From contig JAJFFA010000331.1 of assembly GCA_021776885.1 (NCBI GenBank), positions 1-5,672 on the forward strand: 5,672 nucleotides of DNA, in the 5' to 3' direction. This document shows, one piece after another, positions 1 through 5,672 of the stretch. The DNA is from Planctomycetota bacterium (lineage in GTDB: Bacteria > Planctomycetota > UBA1135 > GCA-002686595). Numbering within the stretch: position 1 is the stretch's first letter; the number at the start of each line of letters is the position of its first letter. The notes beneath the pieces were generated by a model that saw nothing but the letters and a program-made list of their open reading frames with translations, searched no databases and was not told the DNA's origin. The translations under genes were made by a program, and so were the position numbers.

Positions 1-245
1 AGGGGCAGCATGAAAGCCTGGGAGCGCTCGTTCCCGACCTGATAGAGGATGCGCTCGTGCTGCGCAGGCACGAGCTCGTCGACGTCGCGGCACTCGAGGC
101 CGGCGAAGGGTGTGCGCGTGTCGCCGCCGGGCTCCACGAAGACCGACAGGTCGCAGCGCCGCGCGAGCTCCCGCGCCAGGCTGCGCGAGTAGTCGCCAAT
201 CCCCGAGCGCACCGCGGCCGAGGTCGAGACGAGCGCGACCTTCAC
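1..245 (-). CDS. Glycosyltransferase, GT-B fold family 4 type, N-terminal part (3' end outside window)
   Basis: Only the first 81 codons are in the window. The protein starts MKVALVST, a first beta strand typical of a GT-B N-terminal domain. It continues with SGIGDYSRSLARELA (residues 14-28), the Gly-rich loop and first helix seen in many family 4 glycosyltransferases. Near residues 66-79 it has ILYQVGNE followed by a Phe-Met pair, matching the 'YQ-x-GN-x-x-x-H/A-F' stretch of that family. Such enzymes transfer a sugar from a nucleotide-activated donor, usually for polysaccharide or cell-surface glycan synthesis at the inner face of the membrane. Donor and acceptor cannot be told from this part. 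The start is GTG, chosen because the first beta strand begins at once and the upstream stop-overlapping GAGG could act as a ribosome-binding site. It begins 4 bases after the methionine aminopeptidase stop, so the two genes are probably co-transcribed and translationally coupled. Family call fairly sure; specificity unknown. Confidence 0.75.
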   Translation of the reverse strand, partial: MKVALVSTSAAVRSGIGDYSRSLARELARRCDLSVFVEPGGDTRTPFAGLECRDVDELVPAQHERILYQVGNERSQAFMLP

Positions 246-249
246 GGCC

Positions 250-1143
250 TCACGCCGTCAGGATCTCCACGCCGTCGCTACCGATATACATGGTGTGCTC
301 GGTCTGGGCGACCATCACGCCCTCCTCCTCGACCAGCGGCGGGTAGCGCATCAGCGAGCCCTGGCGCGCCAGCTTCGAGAGGGTGTCCTCGACCGCATCC
401 TGGTCCAGGTGCCGGAAGTAGCGGCGCGCGATGGGCAGGCCGCGCCAGGCCTCGATCTCCTTGAGCACCTCGCGGTCGAGAGCGCGCGCCTTGCGCGGCG
501 GGCGCACCATCATGAAGACCTCGGCCTTGCCGCGCTCACGGATCGAACCACGCCCGGTGCAGGCGAAGGGTTCGATGGCGATCACCATGCCGGCGCGCAA
601 GCGCCCGCCACCCCGCTCGGCATAGTTCGGGATCTGCGGCGCGGTGTGCACCTTCCAGCGCCCGAGGCCGTGGCCGGTCAGGTTGCGCACCGGCTCGAAG
701 CCGGCGGCGGTGATCGTGCGTTCGATCACGGCGCCCACCTCGCCCACGGGCACGCCATCGCCCACCGTGGCGATGGCCGCGGTCAGAGCGTCGGCGGAGG
801 CGCGTACCAGCGTGCCCCAGCGCCCGTCGCTCGAGAGGTCGACGGTGGTCGCGTTGTCCGCGATGTAGCCGTCGACGTGCACGCCCAGGTCGACCTTGAC
901 GCAGTCGCCCTCCTCGTAGCACATCTCGTCGTCCGGCGGCGAACAGTAGTGCGCCGCGACGTGGTTGCGCGACGACTGGGCCGGGAACCCGGGCTCGGCC
1001 CCGCGCTCGCGGATCAGGCTCTCGATGCCCTCGAGCACGTCGCGCACGCGCACGCCGGGCTTGATCTCGTCGCGCGCCCAGTTGCGGCACTCGGCGGCGA
1101 TCGACGCGGCGCGTCGCCAGCAGTCCAGGGCGTAGTCATCCAC
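250..1143 (-). CDS. map: Methionine aminopeptidase, type II (archaeal/eukaryotic-like)
   Basis: A cytosolic metalloprotease (EC 3.4.11.18) that removes the initiator Met from nascent proteins. The 297-residue product has the pita-bread fold (peptidase M24). Predicted metal ligands are Asp85 (KVDLG), Asp96 (IADNA), His158 (TGHGLG), Glu191 (AIEPF) and Glu282 (QTEHT), with catalytic-site His65 (AAHY) and His166 (KVHTA); all are present. It is type II because it has GFP-x(5)-RN-x(3)-AHY, GHGLGRWKVH-x(4)-IPN and AIEPF-x-C-T-G-x-G, plus the helical insert before the last Glu (about residues 216-270, including IARRYF and LARQGSL). These match archaeal MetAP2; remembered Pyrococcus furiosus enzyme length is about 295 residues, close to this one. 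The GTG start is chosen because it puts the first helix (ALDCWRRAASIAAE) where archaeal proteins have it; the open frame runs further upstream, antisense to the lipoprotein gene, without family resemblance. No Shine-Dalgarno is seen. A glycosyltransferase gene follows 4 bases downstream. Confidence 0.92.
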   Translation of the reverse strand: MDDYALDCWRRAASIAAECRNWARDEIKPGVRVRDVLEGIESLIRERGAEPGFPAQSSRNHVAAHYCSPPDDEMCYEEGDCVKVDLGVHVDGYIADNATTVDLSSDGRWGTLVRASADALTAAIATVGDGVPVGEVGAVIERTITAAGFEPVRNLTGHGLGRWKVHTAPQIPNYAERGGGRLRAGMVIAIEPFACTGRGSIRERGKAEVFMMVRPPRKARALDREVLKEIEAWRGLPIARRYFRHLDQDAVEDTLSKLARQGSLMRYPPLVEEEGVMVAQTEHTMYIGSDGVEILTA

Positions 1144-1149
1144 GCTTGC

Positions 1150-1178
1150 ACTATAGGGAGACGAAGGCCAGGTCGAAA
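1150..1178 (-). promoter_or_regulatory. Candidate leaderless promoter for the methionine aminopeptidase gene
   Basis: On the minus strand TATAGT (1155-1150, 5 of 6 to the TATAAT consensus) lies only 6 bases before the GTG start at 1143. A weak -35 candidate, TTTCGA at 1178-1173, sits 17 bases upstream (3 of 6 to TTGACA). Transcription would begin at or within a base or two of the GTG, giving an mRNA without a leader; no ribosome-binding site is visible, which fits. The core CTATAG is palindromic, so it could also contribute a -10 to the divergent lipoprotein gene, but no -35 is seen for that direction. Inferred from sequence only. Confidence 0.4.
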
Positions 1179-1209
1179 GCCGGCCGGGATCGGGCGTAGG
1201 ATGGAGGGC

Positions 1210-1680
1210 ATGACGCTGCACGGCTGGGAGACATGCCCGGGGGCAGGCCGCCCCGCGCCCGGGATCGGTCGGCTGGGGCTGGCTGTAGCCCTGGCCCTGG
1301 TGGCCGGGTGCAGGACCACGGTCGAACAGGAGTTGCCCGGGATCGAGAACGCGGTCGCCACCGAGGCCCTGGCCCAGGGCGCCTGGCTGGTGCGCTCCGG
1401 CGAGCGCGACCTGGGTTCGGTGGTGCGGCTGGAGGATCAGCGCCAGGCGCGCTTCTTCTACTCCGTCTCCAATGTCCACGGCCAGGAGCTGGGGCTGGTG
1501 GACGCCGAGGGCCGGGCCTGGCGCCACCGGCCGTTCCAGGAGCAGCCCGAGTGGGTCGGGACGGGCACCCTCGAGGCCGGCGTCGGACGCATCCTGGGGG
1601 GCACGGGGGCCGTCCAGCTGGTGCCCATTCCCGCCAGCGAGCTACGTCGACGCCTCACGAGCCCACCTGAGGGCGATTGA
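1210..1680 (+). CDS. Small lipoprotein of unknown function
   Basis: I do not recognise the family. The 156-residue product has a long N-terminal region with an Arg at residue 21, then a hydrophobic stretch LGLAVALALVAG and a lipobox ending LVAGC, with the lipidation Cys at residue 34. It is therefore probably a substrate of Lgt and signal peptidase II, leaving about 123 mature residues anchored to a membrane on the periplasmic side. Arg-Thr-Thr follow the Cys, with no Asp at +2, so an outer-membrane destination is possible if the organism uses Lol-type sorting. The mature part alternates hydrophobic and charged residues (GSVVRLEDQ, ARFFYSVSN, QELGLVDAEG, GAVQLVPIP), suggesting a small beta-rich domain. 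Start: ATG at 1210 has GGAGGG just before it (1203-1208, very close); an in-frame ATG at 1201 would add three residues. The gene diverges from methionine aminopeptidase with a 66-base gap. The frame stays open far upstream, antisense to that gene, which I take as a GC effect. Confidence 0.72.
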   Translation: MTLHGWETCPGAGRPAPGIGRLGLAVALALVAGCRTTVEQELPGIENAVATEALAQGAWLVRSGERDLGSVVRLEDQRQARFFYSVSNVHGQELGLVDAEGRAWRHRPFQEQPEWVGTGTLEAGVGRILGGTGAVQLVPIPASELRRRLTSPPEGD

Positions 1681-1936
1681 GCGGGTCGGCCCTCCGAGCG
1701 CCTGTTTCCAGCGCAAGTCGTTGCCAGTCAAGGGGCTGAGGCCGGTTCGGGCCACGAGTCCAGGGCCCCGCCCGCCCTAAATCGCCCCCGCTCGCGCCGC
1801 TTCTGCGGAGTCATGGAGCCCACCGCCAAGGGAAGGGCTCAATCCACGCAGCCCGCCGTTCGATGAATGGAGTCCGGCACTGCGACGTGGTGCCCATCAG
1901 TCCCCAGATCGCGCAGGGCCAAGGATCGTTTCCCCC
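1681..1936. other. Intergenic stretch between lipoprotein and kinase genes
   Basis: No convincing gene was seen on either strand. Just after the lipoprotein stop, TCGG-CCCT-CCGA (1686-1697) could fold as a 4-bp hairpin, and CCGC-TTCT-GCGG (1797-1808) as another; both are too weak, and without a T tract, to be called terminators. No good -35/-10 pair is visible ahead of the kinase gene, and a sigma-54 type GG-N10-GC element was looked for without success. Open frames here (for example from 1867) are fragments in the wrong phase for coding. Confidence 0.5.
1921..1925 (+). promoter_or_regulatory. Ribosome-binding site of the kinase gene
   Basis: AAGGA lies 11 bases before the ATG at 1937, a somewhat long but usable spacing. 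It supports this ATG as the start, and the first beta strand of the kinase domain begins a few residues later (IGPYRV), so no upstream extension is needed. Confidence 0.5.
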
Positions 1937-2863
1937 ATGATCAAGCTGGAAGTCGGCGAGAAGATCGGACCCTACCGGGTGACCGAATTCATTGCCCGCG
2001 GTGGTTTCTCCCTCGTCTACCTCGCCGAGGACCAGAAGGGCGACACCTACGCCCTCAAGGTAGGTGACGTGGCCGGAGGCGGCCGCTACGTGACCCGCTT
2101 CCTCGAGATCACGAACCAACGCCGGCCGGAGGGCATCAGCCCCGACGAGACCCCGGCCGAGGCCATCTTCTTCCGCAACGACGGGGTGCGCATCGACTTC
2201 CTCGATGTGCACGAGATCGACGAGCTGATCCGTGGCGAGGCCGAGCTCCTGCGCGGCGGCAAGAGTCCGAACCTGGTCAAGGTGCACGACTGCTTCCGTC
2301 ACGAGGGCCGCCCGATCGCGGTCCTGGACTACCTGCGCGGCAAGACCCTGCGCGAGAAGATCCGCGCCCTCGAGGGCATCCGGCTCAACTGGTTTCTGAC
2401 CATCGTGCGCTCGCTCAAGAAGCTGCGCGCCAGTGGCCAGCTCGACTACCACGGCGACCTCAAGCCGGAGAACCTGATCATCAAGCCCTCGGGCAGCGTG
2501 GTCATGCTCGACCCGGCGATGCGCGCGGACGGTCGCGGCGTCATCACGACGACTCCCCACTACAACCCCTTCCTCCTGCGCGACAGCAAGGCCGACGTGA
2601 TGGCCATCGGCGTCATGCTGTACGAGATCCTGACGGGCGTCCTGCCCTTCGACGAGGTCCCGTGGCAGTACGCCGGTCGCGAGCAAGGCGGAGAGGTCGA
2701 GCGCCTGTCCCTGTCCTACTTCCTGTCCTACACGCCCCCGAAGCACCTCAACCCGAACACGCCGGAGTTCCTGGCGCGCATCGTGTACCGCTGCCTCACC
2801 GTGCAGGACTACGGTCTGGACGAGCTGGAAAACGACCTGGTCGATTTCCTGCGCAAGGACTGA
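1937..2863 (+). CDS. Divergent Hanks-type serine/threonine protein kinase, soluble
   Basis: The 308-residue product is a single eukaryotic-like kinase domain with no membrane segment and no sensor domain, so it should act in the cytosol; its substrate is unknown. Visible motifs: Gly-loop IARGGFSLVYLA (19-30), with the first and third Gly replaced by Ala20 and Ser25; beta3 Lys41 (YALKVG); likely alphaC Glu101 or Glu103 (RGEAELL); catalytic loop HGDLKPENLI (172-181) with Asp174, Lys176 and Asn179; Mg-binding Asp192 in LDPA; and F-helix Asp220 (KADVMAIGVMLYEILTG). Oddities: HRD is HGD (a non-RD kinase), DFG is DPA, and the activation segment ends TPHYNPF without an APE Glu. About 40 extra residues lie between Lys41 and the alphaC Glu. 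All core phosphotransfer residues remain, so it may be active and not regulated by activation-loop phosphorylation; this is inference, and a nucleotide-binding scaffold is possible. No phosphatase or partner gene is adjacent. It converges on leucine dehydrogenase 24 bases downstream. Confidence 0.88.
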   Translation: MIKLEVGEKIGPYRVTEFIARGGFSLVYLAEDQKGDTYALKVGDVAGGGRYVTRFLEITNQRRPEGISPDETPAEAIFFRNDGVRIDFLDVHEIDELIRGEAELLRGGKSPNLVKVHDCFRHEGRPIAVLDYLRGKTLREKIRALEGIRLNWFLTIVRSLKKLRASGQLDYHGDLKPENLIIKPSGSVVMLDPAMRADGRGVITTTPHYNPFLLRDSKADVMAIGVMLYEILTGVLPFDEVPWQYAGREQGGEVERLSLSYFLSYTPPKHLNPNTPEFLARIVYRCLTVQDYGLDELENDLVDFLRKD

Positions 2864-2869
2864 GCGCCG

Positions 2870-2883
2870 GCCCGGACGCGGGC
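2870..2883. terminator. Possible short bidirectional terminator hairpin between convergent genes
   Basis: GCCCG-GACG-CGGGC is a perfect 5-bp GC stem with a 4-base loop, within the 24 bases separating the kinase stop (2863) from the leucine dehydrogenase stop (2888). Its place suits a shared terminator, but the stem is short and no T run follows on either strand, so it may only stabilise 3' ends or be a chance match in GC-rich DNA. Confidence 0.25.
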
Positions 2884-2887
2884 GGGC

Positions 2888-3940
2888 CTACGCGCTGCGG
2901 CCGGCGGAGATGCGCTGCTCGGCTAGCTCGAGGGCCGCTTCGTTGGTCGGGATGCCCTGGCTCTTCGAGATCTCGAAGACCTTCTGCAGGTTGTCTTCGA
3001 TCTTGCCGATGCGCTGCATCGCGACCAGCTCGTCGTAGCCGCCCGGGAGCAGCTCGACCGAGACGTTGATGATCCCGCCGGCGTTGATGACGTAGTCCGG
3101 GGCGTAGAGGATGCCGCGCTCCAGCAAGCCCTTGGCGTGGGAGAACTCGAGCAGCTGGTTGTTGGCACAGCCGGCGACCGCCTTGCAGCGCAGCTTCGGG
3201 ATCGTGTCGTCATTGATCCCGGCCCCGCGCGCGCAGGGGGTGTAGATGTCGCACTCGATATCGAGGTGCGTCTCGTCGGGCACCGACTCGAAGCCGTACT
3301 GGCTGCACAGCTCGTCGACGCGGGCCTCGTTGATGTCGCAAATAATGACCTGCGCGCCCTCCTCCTTGAGTAGCACGGCCAGCCGTCCGCCGACCGCGCC
3401 CACGCCCTGGATCAGGATGCGCTTGCCGTTGAAGTCGACCTCACCGTAGATCTCCTTCAAGACGGCACGCAGGCCGAACACACAGCCCGAGGCCGTGTAC
3501 GGGCTGGGGTTGCCCGAGCTGCCCGACTCGCGCGAGAGACCCGTCACGTAGCGCGTCTTGCGCCTCACGATGTCCAGGTCCGGGATCCCGATGTTCATGT
3601 CCTCGGCGGTGATGTACTGGCCGCCCAGGCTGTCGACGAAGGAACCCATGGCCTCGAACAGCTCGGGGGACTTGAGCTGCTTGGGGTCGCCCAGGATCAC
3701 GGACTTGCCTCCGCCCAGACCCGTGTCCGCGACCGCCGACTTGTAGGTCATGCCCTTCGAGAGCCGCAGGACGTCGAACAGGGCCTCGTCCTCCGAGGCG
3801 TAGGGCAGCATGCGCATGCCGCCCAGGGCCGGCCCCAGGGTCGTGTCGTGGACGGCGATCAGAGCGTGCAAGCCGGAGGACTCGTGGTGGCAACGAACCA
3901 CCTTCTCGTATCCGTCGACCTGGATCTCAGAGATCTCCAT
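2888..3940 (-). CDS. ldh: Leucine dehydrogenase (Glu/Leu/Phe/Val dehydrogenase family)
   Basis: A cytosolic enzyme (EC 1.4.1.9) that reversibly deaminates leucine, and usually valine and isoleucine, to 2-oxo acids with NAD, releasing ammonium. The 350-residue product has the N-terminal ELFV domain, then a Rossmann domain. Key sites: GPALGGMRM (36-44), Lys67 (MTYKSA) and catalytic Lys79 in LGGGKSVILGDP, at nearly the positions reported for Bacillus-type enzymes (Lys68 and Lys80); ITAEDMNIG (110-118); SGNPSPYTASG (142-152); nucleotide loop GVGAVG (179-184) with acidic Asp202 at the end of the next strand, which favours NAD over NADP; AGCANNQL (256-263); YAPDYVINAGGIINV (279-293). The conserved SGNPSP and APDYVINAGG stretches fit leucine dehydrogenase better than glutamate dehydrogenase; a valine or phenylalanine preference cannot be excluded. 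Start: GAGGAG at 3950-3945 is best spaced for the second of two adjacent ATGs (3940); the first, at 3943, adds one Met. Its promoter candidate lies downstream of topA. Confidence 0.9.
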   Translation of the reverse strand: MEISEIQVDGYEKVVRCHHESSGLHALIAVHDTTLGPALGGMRMLPYASEDEALFDVLRLSKGMTYKSAVADTGLGGGKSVILGDPKQLKSPELFEAMGSFVDSLGGQYITAEDMNIGIPDLDIVRRKTRYVTGLSRESGSSGNPSPYTASGCVFGLRAVLKEIYGEVDFNGKRILIQGVGAVGGRLAVLLKEEGAQVIICDINEARVDELCSQYGFESVPDETHLDIECDIYTPCARGAGINDDTIPKLRCKAVAGCANNQLLEFSHAKGLLERGILYAPDYVINAGGIINVSVELLPGGYDELVAMQRIGKIEDNLQKVFEISKSQGIPTNEAALELAEQRISAGRSA

Positions 3941-3944
3941 CATG

Positions 3945-3950
3945 CTCCTC
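3945..3950 (-). promoter_or_regulatory. Ribosome-binding site of leucine dehydrogenase
   Basis: On the minus strand GAGGAG is followed by C and then ATGATG. It leaves 4 bases before the second ATG (3940) but only 1 before the first (3943), so the second is preferred. The site overlaps CCTCGAGG (3947-3954), an 8-base palindrome. Confidence 0.55.
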
Positions 3951-3968
3951 GAGGTTCCTATGGGGGGG

Positions 3969-3983
3969 CCCCGACGCTCGGGG
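3969..3983 (-). promoter_or_regulatory. Hairpin in the leucine dehydrogenase 5' leader
   Basis: CCCCGA-GCG-TCGGGG on the minus strand is a perfect 6-bp stem with a 3-base loop, followed by a C-rich run (C7 at 3968-3962). It lies between the candidate promoter and the ribosome-binding site, about 19 bases before the GAGGAG. It could stabilise the leader or act in control of translation; there is no T tract, so attenuation at this hairpin is unlikely. The role is inference. Confidence 0.35.
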
Positions 3984-4002
3984 ACTGCAGCAAAGGCCGC
4001 GG

Positions 4003-4031
4003 AGTGTAGCGAAATCGCACGCACCGGTCGA
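4003..4031 (-). promoter_or_regulatory. Candidate housekeeping promoter of leucine dehydrogenase
   Basis: On the minus strand TCGACC (4031-4026, 4 of 6 to TTGACA) and TACACT (4008-4003, 4 of 6 to TATAAT) are separated by exactly 17 bases. Transcription would start near 3996, giving a leader of about 55 bases that holds the hairpin and ribosome-binding site. A small inverted repeat CCGG-GTCGA-CCGG overlaps the -35. The pair lies in the 139-base gap between the topA stop and the leucine dehydrogenase start, so that gene need not depend on topA read-through. Confidence 0.45.
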
Positions 4032-4079
4032 CCCGGCGAAGCGCTGGCCAGGGGGGCTCTTGCGCCGCGCCTGAGCGGT

Positions 4080-5672
<1,593 letters not shown>

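Noticed and set aside
295..1209. Long plus-strand open frame antisense to methionine aminopeptidase, continuing in frame into the lipoprotein gene
   Set aside because: It mirrors the codon-position GC pattern of the real minus-strand gene; its translation is Ala/Arg/His/Asp-rich with no family resemblance. The lipoprotein signal peptide marks the true start near 1210.
1144..1527. Upstream extension of the methionine aminopeptidase frame by 128 codons
   Set aside because: The extra residues lie antisense to the lipoprotein gene, have no family resemblance, and archaeal MetAP2 proteins begin at the point where the GTG at 1143 places the start.
1870..1900. Sigma-54 type promoter before the kinase gene
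   Set aside because: A CGGCAC resembling the -24 box is present, but the GC at the required distance is missing.
1811..2746. 311-codon minus-strand open frame opposite the kinase
   Set aside because: Low-complexity translation rich in Val, Asp, Leu and Ala, as expected of the complement of a GC-rich gene; the plus strand encodes recognisable kinase motifs over the same bases.
3944..4024. 27-residue N-terminal extension of leucine dehydrogenase
   Set aside because: It would start inside the candidate promoter, lacks a ribosome-binding site, and is not expected in the family; GAGGAG supports the ATG at 3940 or 3943.
4025..4037. Inverted repeat CCGG-TCGAC-CCGG as a topA terminator
   Set aside because: The arms are only 4 bp and there is no T tract; it overlaps the -35 of the leucine dehydrogenase promoter candidate and is more simply noted there.

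Overview
This is an ordinary bacterial chromosomal segment of high GC content (roughly two thirds G+C by eye). It holds six protein-coding genes, the first and last cut by the window edges, and shows no RNA gene, CRISPR array or mobile element. The gene types, a compact soluble Hanks-type kinase beside housekeeping genes, a lipoprotein of unknown family, and a topoisomerase I with four C-terminal zinc fingers, would suit a Planctomycetota-like or other deep-branching Gram-negative lineage. That placement is inference; nothing in the window fixes the taxon.

Left end (1-1143, minus strand): the start of a GT-B glycosyltransferase (family 4 type) lies 4 bases after a complete type II methionine aminopeptidase gene. 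The aminopeptidase resembles archaeal and eukaryotic MetAP2 proteins more than the usual bacterial type I Map. It appears to start at a GTG placed so close to a TATAGT box that its mRNA may be leaderless. Diverging from it is a small lipoprotein gene (1210-1680, plus strand) of no recognised family.

Middle (1681-2887): a gene-poor stretch of about 250 bases precedes a 308-residue cytosolic protein kinase homologue (1937-2863, plus strand). It keeps the catalytic Lys, both Asp residues and the Asn, but has HGD for HRD, DPA for DFG, no recognisable APE, and about 40 extra residues between the beta3 Lys and the alphaC Glu.

Right end (2888-5672, minus strand): a leucine dehydrogenase gene converges on the kinase gene, with a short GC hairpin between them. 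It has its own candidate promoter and a 5' leader with a strong hairpin. Upstream of it is the 3' part of topA, encoding the active-site Tyr region and four evenly spaced tetracysteine zinc fingers.

The genes do not form one pathway: protein N-terminal maturation, sugar transfer, signalling, branched-chain amino acid deamination and DNA topology are separate jobs. I found no convincing new multi-gene system. The points most worth a second look are the divergent kinase, the type II MetAP and its possibly leaderless start, and the leucine dehydrogenase leader.
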